DNA of 64,000 nucleotides, from the NCBI RefSeq assembly GCF_900119365.1, contig NZ_FPJO01000001.1, positions 1 to 64,000 on the forward strand, in the 5' to 3' direction. Origin of the DNA: Streptomyces atratus. GTDB lineage: Bacteria > Actinomycetota > Actinomycetes > Streptomycetales > Streptomycetaceae. The notes below the pieces were generated by a model. That model made no database searches, was not told where the DNA came from, and saw only the letters and a program-made list of their open reading frames with translations. Position numbers and translations under genes: made by a program. Shown here piece by piece: positions 33,896 through 42,102 of the stretch; position 1 is the stretch's first letter, and each line of letters starts with the position of its first letter.

Positions 33896-33922
33896 ACTGG
33901 TGGCACTCAGTGCCATAGTGGG
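33893..33922 (+). promoter_or_regulatory. operator/promoter of CoA-transferase gene
   Basis: CCCACT and AGTGGG (33893-33898 and 33917-33922) flank TGGCAC-TCA-GTGCCA (33901-33915). CATAGT at 33914-33919 is a possible -10 that would put transcription start at or next to the ATG (33926), suggesting a leaderless message controlled by a repressor. Confidence 0.5.
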
Positions 33923-33925
33923 CGG

Positions 33926-35368
33926 ATGACTCATGCACCGAAGTCCGGTACCGAGCAGGCCTGGGCGGCGCTCGGCGGTGATCCCGCGCTTCTCGCGCAC
34001 ATCGCGACGGACGGTCCCGGCGGGCGGCTGCTCCCCGCCCGGCTGCCCGTCATGGAGCTGGCCCGTTCCGCCGTCGCGGTCTGCTCGCTGGCCGCCGCCG
34101 AGCTGGCCGCGCGCCGCACCGCGGGCCCGGTGCCCCGGGTCCGGATCGACGAGGGCGCGGTGGCCACGGCGTTCACCAGCGAGCGCCATCTGCGGATCGA
34201 CGGGCGCGCGCCGACCAGCTTCGCCCCGCTGTCCCGGTTCTGGCGCACCGCGGACGGCTGGGTCCGGACGCACGCCAACTACCCGCACCACCGGGCCCGG
34301 TTGCTCGCCACGCTGGGCCTTTCCCCGGAGACCCCGGACGACATCGCCGTGGACACCGTCGCCGCCTCGTTCGCCGGGCGCCGTAGCGACGAGATCGAGC
34401 GGACGGTGTACGAGGCGGGCGGCCTGGCCGTGGCCGCCCGTACACCCGGTCAGTGGGCGGCCGACCCGCGGGGCGCCGCGGTCGCGGGCACGCCGCTGGT
34501 GGCCCGGGAACGCACCGACGACGCGCCGGGGCGCCGCACGGCACCGCTCACCGGTGAACCGCTGCTGCCCGCCGCCGGGTTGCGGGTGCTCGACCTCACC
34601 CGGGTGATCGCGGGGCCGGTCGCCACCCGTACGCTCGCGCTGCTCGGCGCGGACGTGCTGAGGATCGACGCCCCGCAGCTCCCGGAGAGCCCGGACGCGC
34701 ACAGCGACACCGGTTTCGGGAAGCGGTCGGTGGACCTGGACCTCTCCGGCCGTTCGGGGGCGGCCGCGTTCGACCGGCTGCTGGCCGACGCGGACGTGGT
34801 CGTCATCGGCTACCGGCCCGGTGCGTTCGAGCGGTTCGGGCTGACCCCCGAGTCCCTGGCCGCGCGCAGGCCGGGGCTGGTGATCGCGCGGCTCTCGGCC
34901 TGGGGGCACGGCCCGTGGGCCGGGCGGCGCGGCTTCGACAGCCTGGTACAGGTGGCCACCGGCATCGCGTCGGTCGAGGCCGGCGCCGGGCCCGGGAGCG
35001 TGCCCGGTGCGCTGCCCGCCCAGGCGCTCGACCACGGCACCGGCTATCTGCTGGCCGCCGCCGTGCTGCGGGCGCTGACCGAGCAGCACGACGAGGGTGG
35101 CTCCCGGCTGGCGACACTCTCGCTGGCCCGTACCGCCTCCTGGCTGCTCGACGAGCTGCCCGCCCCTGCCCTTCCGGGGGCCGCGACCGGGGACGGGGAC
35201 GGGACCGGGCGCTCGTACGACCCCGAGAAGTGGCTCACGGAGACGGACAGCCCGCTGGGCCGGCTGCGGCACGCGGTGCCACCGGTCGCCTTCGAGGGTT
35301 CGCCCGCCGGCTGGTCGCGCCCGCCCGGCCCGCTGGGGGCGGACGCGGCCGCCTGGCTCACGGCTTGA
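33926..35368 (+). CDS. CoA-transferase family III (CaiB/BaiF-like) protein
   Basis: The 480-residue protein has two halves. The C-terminal half is the standard family III core: LLPAAGLRVLDLTRVIAGPVATRTLALLGADVLRIDAP, then KRSVDLDLSGRSGAAAFDRLLADADVVVIGYRPGAFERFGL. The usual catalytic Asp follows near HSDTGFGKR. The N-terminal half resembles the C-terminal half of family members (fused repeat). The CoA substrate cannot be told. The gene has no visible ribosome-binding site, consistent with leaderless translation. Confidence 0.88.
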   Translation: MTHAPKSGTEQAWAALGGDPALLAHIATDGPGGRLLPARLPVMELARSAVAVCSLAAAELAARRTAGPVPRVRIDEGAVATAFTSERHLRIDGRAPTSFAPLSRFWRTADGWVRTHANYPHHRARLLATLGLSPETPDDIAVDTVAASFAGRRSDEIERTVYEAGGLAVAARTPGQWAADPRGAAVAGTPLVARERTDDAPGRRTAPLTGEPLLPAAGLRVLDLTRVIAGPVATRTLALLGADVLRIDAPQLPESPDAHSDTGFGKRSVDLDLSGRSGAAAFDRLLADADVVVIGYRPGAFERFGLTPESLAARRPGLVIARLSAWGHGPWAGRRGFDSLVQVATGIASVEAGAGPGSVPGALPAQALDHGTGYLLAAAVLRALTEQHDEGGSRLATLSLARTASWLLDELPAPALPGAATGDGDGTGRSYDPEKWLTETDSPLGRLRHAVPPVAFEGSPAGWSRPPGPLGADAAAWLTA

Positions 35369-35405
35369 TGAGCACCTTCAGCGCCGTGCGCTCGTCCATC
35401 GCCTT
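35358..35405 (-). pseudogene. 3' remnant of zinc alcohol dehydrogenase-like gene
   Basis: On the minus strand, 15 codons KAMDERTALKVLIKP and a stop (35358-35360) match, from memory, the typical C-terminus of zinc-dependent oxidoreductases. No upstream ADH sequence remains. The YhhN gene overlaps the remnant in another frame and ends only inside it (stop 35378), as expected if a deletion fused the two genes. Confidence 0.4.
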
Positions 35406-36058
35406 GCGACACCGGCCCATTTCGATCCCGGTGCGAGGACTCCGACAGTCAGCAGGAACTGCGCCGCGATGTAGGTGAGCATGACCCAGAAGTCGGGCTC
35501 GGGCAGCTGCGGCCAGTCCGCGATGCCGGTGGCGATCAGCGCGTCGGAGAGCAGGAAGAGCGCCCCGCCGGTGGCCGCGTACGGGCCGAGCGTGCCGGCG
35601 CGGTACGCCATCGCCGTGAGCAGCAGGCTGTAGCCGGCGATCGGGATCCGCATCTCGGCAGGCAGACCGGGCCAGATCAGGATGATGAAGGTGGTCAGGA
35701 CGGCGGCGTAGACGAGCCCGGCGGGCACTGAGCCGCGGGCCCGCCCGAAGAACCACAGGTAGCAGACGTGACCCGCGGCGAAGGAGCCCATCCCGATGAG
35801 GAAGGCGGCATCGGCGTCGGCCAGCAGGAACGTGTCACCGCCCCAGCCGAACAGTAGCGCGGCGATGAGCAGCCGGGGCCCGCGCCGGGCGGCGGCGTAC
35901 CCGGCCAGCAGCGGCATCAGCAGGGGCTTGGCGACGAGGTGGGCGACCTGGACATCGGCGAGCAGGCCGAGGAGGTCGACGGCCGAGGCCACGAGGAAGG
36001 CGATGAAGAGCGGGCGTACGAGACGCTCCCGCCGGTCCGGGGCGGTGCCGGCGCTCAT
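35378..36058 (-). CDS. YhhN-family membrane protein (lysoplasmalogenase-like)
   Basis: The protein has about 226 residues from the ATG at 36058, which overlaps the stop of the sterol desaturase gene. About eight hydrophobic segments are present (LFIAFLVASAVDLLGLL, RLLIAALLFGWGGDTFLLADADAAFLIGMGSFAAGHVCYLWFFG, IIGPYAATGGALFLLSDALIATGIADW-like). YhhN/TMEM86 proteins hydrolyse lysoplasmalogen vinyl ethers. Its final residues GSKWAGVARRWTSARR are read through the dehydrogenase remnant, so the natural C-terminus has probably been replaced. Confidence 0.85.
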   Translation of the reverse strand: MSAGTAPDRRERLVRPLFIAFLVASAVDLLGLLADVQVAHLVAKPLLMPLLAGYAAARRGPRLLIAALLFGWGGDTFLLADADAAFLIGMGSFAAGHVCYLWFFGRARGSVPAGLVYAAVLTTFIILIWPGLPAEMRIPIAGYSLLLTAMAYRAGTLGPYAATGGALFLLSDALIATGIADWPQLPEPDFWVMLTYIAAQFLLTVGVLAPGSKWAGVARRWTSARR

Positions 36059-36927
36059 CCGGTGCGCTCCGGGGCGGCCGTGCGGACGGCCCGGCCGGCC
36101 GGCTGCCAGCCGGGCCCGCGGAAGATCCGCCCGGCCCGCTCGCTCCAGCTGTCCGCCGACCGCACGTCGCGGGCGATGGCGGCGTACTCGTGGGTGGCGA
36201 CACGCAGCGGGTTGAAGGTGTCGATGTTCTTGGTGAGGCCGAACACGGGCCGCTCGGTCTCGGCGGTGAAGGACCCGAAGATCCGGTCCCACAGGATCAG
36301 GATGCCGCCGAAGTTCCGGTCCAGGTAGCCGCCCTGCGAGGCGTGGTGCACCCGGTGGTGGGAGGGCGTGTTCAGTACGTACTCCAAGGGCCTGGGGAGC
36401 TTGTCGATGCGCTCCGTGTGCACCCAGAACTGGTAGACGAGGTTCGCCGACGAGCAGAAGGCGAGCGCGGCCGGATGGACCCCGCACGCGATCATCGGCA
36501 GGTAGAATGGCCAGACGGTCAGTGAGGTCCAGGGCTGGCGCAGCGCGGTGGAGAGGTTGAACTTCCGGCTGGAGTGATGGACCACGTGGCAGGCCCAGAG
36601 GATCCGGATGACGTGGTGGCCGCGGTGTGACCAGTAGTAGAAGAAGTCCTGGGCGAGCAGCATCAGCGGGACGGTCCACCACAGCACGGGGACACGGAGC
36701 GGGGTCAGTTCGTAGACCGCGGTGTAGATCGCGACGATGGGCACCTTCCACAGCAGGTCGAAGACCAGGCTGCCCAGCCCCATGCTGATGCTGGTGACGG
36801 TGTCCTTCGTCTCGTATCCGGCCGCGTCCTCGTCGGGGTGGAAGTGGTGGAGGGCCATTTCCAGGACGGTGAGCAGGGCGAAGGCCGGTATGGACCAGAG
36901 CACTACATCGGGCAGGTTCGTCGGCAT
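36055..36927 (-). CDS. sterol desaturase family protein (fatty acid hydroxylase superfamily)
   Basis: The 290-residue protein has four to five membrane segments and the di-iron histidine clusters of the fatty acid hydroxylase superfamily: SHRGHHVIRILWACHVVHHSSRKFN and later TPSHHRVHHASQGGYLDRNFGG. The aromatic residues and length are normal. The substrate is unknown; a lipid is likely since it overlaps a YhhN-like gene (4 bp). TATACT, a possible -10, lies upstream on the minus strand. Confidence 0.9.
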   Translation of the reverse strand: MPTNLPDVVLWSIPAFALLTVLEMALHHFHPDEDAAGYETKDTVTSISMGLGSLVFDLLWKVPIVAIYTAVYELTPLRVPVLWWTVPLMLLAQDFFYYWSHRGHHVIRILWACHVVHHSSRKFNLSTALRQPWTSLTVWPFYLPMIACGVHPAALAFCSSANLVYQFWVHTERIDKLPRPLEYVLNTPSHHRVHHASQGGYLDRNFGGILILWDRIFGSFTAETERPVFGLTKNIDTFNPLRVATHEYAAIARDVRSADSWSERAGRIFRGPGWQPAGRAVRTAAPERTG

Positions 36928-36967
36928 GCCTGCACCGTAGAGCCGCAGGTCGGCCGGGGACTAGACG

Positions 36968-36985
36968 TTGTTACCAACAAGTATA
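36968..36985 (-). promoter_or_regulatory. possible promoter and operator of desaturase-yhhN operon
   Basis: TATACT on the minus strand (36980-36985) is a good -10 candidate. TTGTT-ACC-AACAA (36968-36980) overlaps the expected start point, which would suit repressor control. The -35 is not clear. Confidence 0.4.
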
Positions 36986-37043
36986 CGAGACGCGGTGTCA
37001 GCAGTCTTTGGTGACTTCTGCCAAACACGGCTGCGCACTGCCC

Positions 37044-37757
37044 CTACACCCCCACCGCCCCCAGCAACTCCCCCGCCCCATAAGTGACCGCCATCGCCAA
37101 CGCTCCCCCGCCCACGTTCCGCAGCACCGCCGGCCCCACCCTCGCCTCGCCCAGCCGGGCGCTCCACCAGCCGGTGAGGGCCAGTGCCGCAAGTACCGAC
37201 AGGACGGTCACCAGGAGCCGCACCGACGAGGGCGGCAGCACGATCGCCAGCAGCGGCAGCAGCGCGCCCACCGTGAAGGCCAGGAAACTCGCGCCCGCGG
37301 CGTGCCACGGGTTCGTCAGCTCGTCCGGGTCGATGCCCAGCTCGACCTCCGCGTGGGCGCGCAGCGCATCGCGTTCGGTGAGCTGGAGGGCGGCCTCCCG
37401 GGCGACGTCCCGGCTCAGCCCCTTGCCCTCCAGCAGGCCGGTCAGCTCTTCGAGCTCCGCCTCCGGGGCCTCCTTGAGCTCCCGTTTCTCCGTCGCGAGG
37501 GCGGCCCGCTCCGAATCGCGCTGGGTGGAGACCGAGACGTATTCGCCCGCGGCCATCGACATGGAGCCGGCCAGCAGCCCGGCCAGGCCCGCCGTGAGCA
37601 GGGCACCGCGGTCGCCGGTGGCGCCGGCCACGCCGACGACCAGGCCCGCGGTGGAGACCACACCGTCATTGGCGCCGAGGACCGCGGCGCGCAGCCAGTT
37701 CAGCCGTGCGCCGAGGCCGTTGCCGTGCGGTTCGTCGTGCGTCCGGATTTCCGTCAC
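37044..37757 (-). CDS. VIT1/CCC1-family metal transporter
   Basis: The 237-residue protein starts at GTG 37757. It has the VIT family blocks LRAAVLGANDGVVSTAGLVVGVAG and SMSMAAGEYVSVSTQRDSERAALATEKREL, and C-terminal membrane segments SFLAFTVGALLPLLAIVLPP and RLLVTVLSVLAALALTGWW. It is likely to move iron or manganese across the membrane; the direction is not shown by the sequence. Confidence 0.9.
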   Translation of the reverse strand: MTEIRTHDEPHGNGLGARLNWLRAAVLGANDGVVSTAGLVVGVAGATGDRGALLTAGLAGLLAGSMSMAAGEYVSVSTQRDSERAALATEKRELKEAPEAELEELTGLLEGKGLSRDVAREAALQLTERDALRAHAEVELGIDPDELTNPWHAAGASFLAFTVGALLPLLAIVLPPSSVRLLVTVLSVLAALALTGWWSARLGEARVGPAVLRNVGGGALAMAVTYGAGELLGAVGV

Positions 37758-37782
37758 CCGGGGATGGTCTCACCCCGTCCGG

Positions 37783-39006
37783 TCACCAAACGCGTACCGA
37801 CCCGCCCGGTGCGAAGGCAGGGCTGGTCGCGTCGGGCGGAACCTCCTTCAGCGGTTCGGCGATCTCCTCGACCGTCGGGCCGACCTCGGCCGCGATGCGG
37901 TCGAGCGCCGCCAGGTCGAACCCGTAGACACGGGCCGCGTTGCCGCCGGTCATCGCCGCGATCTCCTCGGGCGGCAGGCCCGCGTACGCGATCCGCAGGC
38001 CCTCCCGTGAGTACGGGGCGGTGCCCTCGTCGTGCGGGTAGTCGCTGCCCCACATGATCTTGTCGAGGCCGATCCGGTCGCGCAGCGGCACCTCGTGGGG
38101 CCGCATGAAGCTGGCGCCCACGTAGCAGTTGTCGCGCCAGACCTCACTGGGGCTCGCGCCCATCGAAGCGGCGAGGCCCGCACCGAACTTGGATTCGGCG
38201 GTGGTTGCCCGGGTCGCCGCCGCGACCAGGCGGCCGTGGTAGTAGTCCAGCATCTCCACTACGCCGGGGATCCAGCCGGAGCCCTGTTCGGTGAGGACCA
38301 GTTTCAGTCCGGGATGGCGGCGGAACGCTCCGCCGAAGACCAGGTGCCACAGCGCCCGGTGCGAGAACCAGGTCGTCTCCACCATGAAGACGGCGCGCGC
38401 CGCCGGTTCGTCGCCGAGCGGCGGGGATGCGGAGCCACCATGGTGGTTCACGGGTACGTCCAGCTCCTCGCAGACCGCCCACAGCGGGTCGTACACCTGC
38501 GAGTACAGCTCGGGAATGCCGGAGCCGGGCGGTGCGCCGGGCAGCAGGATGCCGCCGGTGAGGCCCGCGGCCCTGGTGCGGCGGACCTCGCGGACCGCTT
38601 CCGCCGGGTCGTTGAGGAGGATCTGTGCCACGCCCGCGCGCCGGGCCGGTGCCTGCGCGCAGAAGTCGGCGAGCCAGCGGTTGTGGGCGCGCAGGCCGGC
38701 CCAGCGCTGTTCGTACTCCGTCCGCGACGGCGCGGGCGCCATCAGGGAGGCGGAGGGGAAGAACGGCGGGATGGTGTTGGGGAAGACGACCTCCGCGACG
38801 ACGCCGTCCGCCTCCAGCTCCGCGACGCGGCGTGCGGAGTTCCAGTTGCGGTCGGCGGTGTCGGCGAGGAGGTCCTCGTACGGATTGACGTAGGTCGCCG
38901 CCCACGCGTCGAAGTCGTCGTGGTACTTCGCTTCCAGGTAGGGCCGGTAGTCGAGGAGATCGGCTCCGGCATGGCAGTCCGCGGAAATGACCGTGTAGCG
39001 GTCCAT
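37783..39006 (-). CDS. amidohydrolase-2 family protein A
   Basis: The protein has 407 residues from the ATG at 39006. It carries an amidohydrolase_2 TIM barrel fold: SADCHAG near residues 9-14 (D-C-H in place of H-x-H), barrel strands up to VNHHGGSASPPLGD, and MWGSDYPHDEGTAPYS with the metal-binding Asp. It is a paralogue of its upstream neighbour, with which it shares the N-terminal motif SADCHAG/SSDCHAG and YRPYL. Members hydrolyse or decarboxylate small acids; the substrate is unknown. Its start overlaps the TGA of gene B. Confidence 0.88.
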   Translation of the reverse strand: MDRYTVISADCHAGADLLDYRPYLEAKYHDDFDAWAATYVNPYEDLLADTADRNWNSARRVAELEADGVVAEVVFPNTIPPFFPSASLMAPAPSRTEYEQRWAGLRAHNRWLADFCAQAPARRAGVAQILLNDPAEAVREVRRTRAAGLTGGILLPGAPPGSGIPELYSQVYDPLWAVCEELDVPVNHHGGSASPPLGDEPAARAVFMVETTWFSHRALWHLVFGGAFRRHPGLKLVLTEQGSGWIPGVVEMLDYYHGRLVAAATRATTAESKFGAGLAASMGASPSEVWRDNCYVGASFMRPHEVPLRDRIGLDKIMWGSDYPHDEGTAPYSREGLRIAYAGLPPEEIAAMTGGNAARVYGFDLAALDRIAAEVGPTVEEIAEPLKEVPPDATSPAFAPGGSVRVW

Positions 39007-40283
39007 CACCGAACCCCCAGGACCGGGAAGTCGTGGTCGGTCAGCCAGTGCCGGCCCACTTCGCGCGACCTGGCCCAGGACGCCTCGACCGCCGCCTGGT
39101 CGGCCACCTGGCCGAGGTCCTCGGGTGTGGGGCCGATGCGCTCGGCGACCGGGGCGAGCTTCGCCGTGTCGAAGCCGAAGACCTCGGCTGCGGCGAGGCC
39201 CAGCATGCGGCGGGTCTCGGCGACGGGGATGTCGTGGAAGGTGTCGCGCAGCCACTGGGCGGTGTTCGGCCAGGTGCCTTCGGGGTGCGGGAAGTCGCTG
39301 CCCCACAGGATGTTGTCGACGCCGATCTCGTACCGCTGGGCGAGTTCGCGGCGTTTGGTGTTGGTGGCGCAGATGAAGACCTGGCGGTCGAGGTACTCGT
39401 GCGGGGGCCGCTTCAGTTCGGCGAACGGGGAGAGCTTCTTGCCGCCGTGGGCGCCGAGGTAGAGACGGTCCATGAACCACAGGAGGTTCGGCAGCCACCA
39501 GCAGCCGGACTCGGCGACGCCGAACCTCAGCCCGGGATGGCGTTCGAAGGCGCCCGACCAGAGCAGGAACCAGAGCGGGCGGGAGGGCCACCAGGTGACC
39601 TCGGAGACGTAGATCCCGAGATGGTCGCCGTACTCGTGGCGCGGGGCCGCCCCGGAGTGCGTGACCACCGGCATCGCCGTCTCGGCGGCGGCCGCCCACA
39701 CGGGGTCGTAACGACGGTCGTGGTACGGGGCCTTGTCCACCCACATGGAGGGGATCATGAGCGCACCGAGTCCGGACTCCTTGGCCCGGTGGATCTCCGC
39801 GACGACCCGGTCGACCTCGCCGGTGACGGGCAACAGGGCGACCCCGCAGTGGCGTTCGGGGTTCTGCGAGACGAAGTCGGCGAGCCAGCGGTTGTGGGCC
39901 TGCGCGCCGGCCATGCCCAGCTCCGGGTCCTGGTCGCCGGAGAGTCCGAGGCCCACGCCGAACGGGGCGGCGGTCCGGCTGTCGACGGCGTCCGCGTCCG
40001 GGAAGACGACCTCGGCCGCCACCCCGTCGCCGTCCAGTTCCTTCAGGCGCCGGGCGGCGTCCCAACCGCCCTTCAGGCCTTCCTCGTTGTCATGGAACCA
40101 CTTGTCGGCGAAGGCCTCGTTGCGTACGCCGAGGCGGGTCATCTCCTCGCGGCGGCGGTCGCGCCCGGCGAGGAAGTCGTCGAAGTCCCGGTGGAAGCGG
40201 GAGTCGAGATAGGGCCGGTACTCCTCCGTGGGCAGCCCGGCGTGGCAGTCGGAGGAGATGATCAGGTACGGGTCGTCGGTCAT
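39006..40283 (-). CDS. amidohydrolase-2 family protein B
   Basis: The protein has 425 residues from the ATG at 40283 (GAGCGAGCG region upstream). It is an amidohydrolase_2 member: ISSDCHAGLPTEEYRPYL, VVTHSGAAPRHEYGDH and LWGSDFPHPEGTWPNTAQW. It shares the D-C-H metal motif with gene A. It starts 10 bp after the SDR gene and overlaps gene A by one base. Together the pair may act on the same pathway intermediate as successive or isozymic steps. Confidence 0.88.
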   Translation of the reverse strand: MTDDPYLIISSDCHAGLPTEEYRPYLDSRFHRDFDDFLAGRDRRREEMTRLGVRNEAFADKWFHDNEEGLKGGWDAARRLKELDGDGVAAEVVFPDADAVDSRTAAPFGVGLGLSGDQDPELGMAGAQAHNRWLADFVSQNPERHCGVALLPVTGEVDRVVAEIHRAKESGLGALMIPSMWVDKAPYHDRRYDPVWAAAAETAMPVVTHSGAAPRHEYGDHLGIYVSEVTWWPSRPLWFLLWSGAFERHPGLRFGVAESGCWWLPNLLWFMDRLYLGAHGGKKLSPFAELKRPPHEYLDRQVFICATNTKRRELAQRYEIGVDNILWGSDFPHPEGTWPNTAQWLRDTFHDIPVAETRRMLGLAAAEVFGFDTAKLAPVAERIGPTPEDLGQVADQAAVEASWARSREVGRHWLTDHDFPVLGVR

Positions 40284-40293
40284 CGCTCGCTCC

Positions 40294-41178
40294 TCAGTCG
40301 AGTATGAAACTCTCCAGGTACGACGGGTTGGCCCGCTCCAGCATCGACTGCGACCTGGCGCGGATCTGCCGGTCGCTGTGCTCGCTGTCGGGCAGCATCC
40401 AGAAACGGTCGGCGCGTATCCCGTCCACGACGGTCGCCGCGACGTCCTCCACCGGGGTGAACTCCACCTCGTGGCCCGCCGCCCGCATGGCGGATTCCCA
40501 CTGTTCGAGGCTGTGGTACGGAGTCCTGCGCGGGCGCTCCTTGGCGTACCGTTCCGGCCGGTTGCGGTGCGACTCCCACAGTCCGGTGCGGAGCATGTGC
40601 GGGCCGGGGAAGAGCACCGAGGCACCGACCGGCGCGCCCTCCGCCCTCAGATGTGCGTACAGCGACTCGGTCATCGTGACGACCGCGGACTTGGTGACCG
40701 CGTACACGGAGGCGGTCGGCAGCGGGGCGATCCCGCCGTCCCCGGACGAGGTGTTGACGACATGGCCGGGGCCGCCGCCCGCGATCATGCGCGGCACGAA
40801 CGCCTGGATGCCGTGGAAGACGCCCCAGACGTTGACCGCGAACGCCCACTTCCAGTCGTTCGGCTCGTGCTCCCACATCCGGCCCTCGGCCCCGGAGCCG
40901 ACACCTGCGTTGTTGCACAGCACATGCACGGCACCGAAGGTGTCGTAAGCGGCTTCGGCCAGGGCCTGTACGGATTCCCGCTCGCCGACGTCGACGACCC
41001 GGGCCAGCACCCGCGCACCGCCCTGGCGCAATTCGCGTGCCGCCCCGTCGAGCGCGTCCTCCTCCACATCGGCGAGGACGACGCTCAGTCCCTCGGCGGC
41101 GAACCTGCGTGCCATCGCGAGACCGATGCCGCTCGCGGCGCCGGTGACGACGGCGACCTGGCCCTCCTCCAGTCTCAT
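40294..41178 (-). CDS. short-chain dehydrogenase/reductase
   Basis: The 294-residue classical SDR has the NAD(P) site VVTGAASGIGLAMARRFA and Asp in VLADVEEDAL, which favours NAD. The catalytic set is in TSSGDGGIAPLPTASVYAVTKSAVVTM (Ser, Tyr and Lys of SxxYxxxK). Its ATG overlaps the stop of the acetoacetate-decarboxylase-like gene by 4 bp. It probably oxidises or reduces a hydroxy/keto acid or alcohol in the same catabolic route. Confidence 0.92.
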   Translation of the reverse strand: MRLEEGQVAVVTGAASGIGLAMARRFAAEGLSVVLADVEEDALDGAARELRQGGARVLARVVDVGERESVQALAEAAYDTFGAVHVLCNNAGVGSGAEGRMWEHEPNDWKWAFAVNVWGVFHGIQAFVPRMIAGGGPGHVVNTSSGDGGIAPLPTASVYAVTKSAVVTMTESLYAHLRAEGAPVGASVLFPGPHMLRTGLWESHRNRPERYAKERPRRTPYHSLEQWESAMRAAGHEVEFTPVEDVAATVVDGIRADRFWMLPDSEHSDRQIRARSQSMLERANPSYLESFILD

Positions 41179-41975
41179 CGGACGCTCCCTTCCGGCGGGC
41201 CGTCGTGGATCTGCTGCGGGTCGTCGTAACGCTGGTGGATGTACGGCAGCAGGGCCTTCGCGCTCACCCGCTCCACGGCCCGGCCCTGCTGGTCGCTGGT
41301 CTTCTCGCCGATGGTGAGTTCGACCAGCCGTCGTACGGGGAGATCGGCGACCGGGTCGTACACCGACTCGCGCAGCACCACATCGCCCGAGATGCGTTCC
41401 AGTCTGCGGACCTTCTCGTGGCGGGTGCAGTGGATCAGGACGGGCTCGGAGTCGAAGCCCTCGCCGTCCACCGCGGGCAGGAACTTGAAGTAGAAGTCGA
41501 GCTTGGCCGTCGGCCGGGGCAGCGGCAGTGCGCCACCGACCGTGCCGCGCACCTCGACGAATGCGATGCCGTGCCGGACGAGCGCGGCCCGGACGACGGG
41601 GCCGTCGCGTTCGACGGTCACCTCGCCGAGCTTCTTCGGTTCGCCGAACACCTCACGGCCGCCGGTCAGCGCCCGTTCATGAGTCATCGGCATGACGAGC
41701 GGATACCAGCCCTCGTGGCCGTCGTGGACGGCGGCGACGGCGACGGAGCCCGCGCCGAGTGGGTAGCCGGGGAGTTCGACCGTACTGATGCTTGCCCGGA
41801 CGAGCGGGCGCCGTGCGGGTTCGAGGGGTGGCGGGAGGACCGCCGCCACCGCGTCGGGGTCGCTCTCCCAGAGGGCCACCACACCGGTGGACCAGATGTC
41901 GGGGAGTGTGGAGCGGGCCTCGCGGGCCGCCGCGATCTCGGCCTCGGTGCGCGCGCCGTACCGTACGCGTGCCAT
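41175..41975 (-). CDS. acetoacetate decarboxylase-like protein
   Basis: The protein has 266 residues from the ATG at 41975, with GAAGGGTGG upstream. It belongs to the acetoacetate decarboxylase (ADC) superfamily; the Schiff-base lysine region is GREVFGEPKKLGEV, with the catalytic lysine at 114 or 115 as in ADC. It is the first gene of the leftward operon and its stop overlaps the SDR start. The name reflects family only; the substrate may be another beta-keto acid. Confidence 0.85.
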   Translation of the reverse strand: MARVRYGARTEAEIAAAREARSTLPDIWSTGVVALWESDPDAVAAVLPPPLEPARRPLVRASISTVELPGYPLGAGSVAVAAVHDGHEGWYPLVMPMTHERALTGGREVFGEPKKLGEVTVERDGPVVRAALVRHGIAFVEVRGTVGGALPLPRPTAKLDFYFKFLPAVDGEGFDSEPVLIHCTRHEKVRRLERISGDVVLRESVYDPVADLPVRRLVELTIGEKTSDQQGRAVERVSAKALLPYIHQRYDDPQQIHDGPPEGSVR

Positions 41976-42026
41976 GCCGTACCACCCTTCTCGGTCGTCC
42001 GTGAATCGGTTCTCCGTGCCGGGTTC

Positions 42027-42041
42027 TGTAACACAGTTACA
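42027..42041. promoter_or_regulatory. TetR-type operator
   Basis: TGTAAC-ACA-GTTACA is a perfect inverted repeat with a 3-base spacer, in the 127-bp divergent region between the ADC-type operon and the tetR gene. It is the probable autoregulatory site of the TetR protein. Confidence 0.75.
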
Positions 42042-42102
42042 CCGGCTTCGATGAAGGGTAAATAGGCATGCACGTAACGGAGTTCGAGAATCAAGGAGCG
42101 CT

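Noticed and set aside
37783..40065. 760-codon frame that would fuse the amidohydrolase gene with an upstream extension
   Set aside because: The added part is an Arg/Pro/Gly-rich out-of-frame reading of the other amidohydrolase gene; the true start is ATG 39006.
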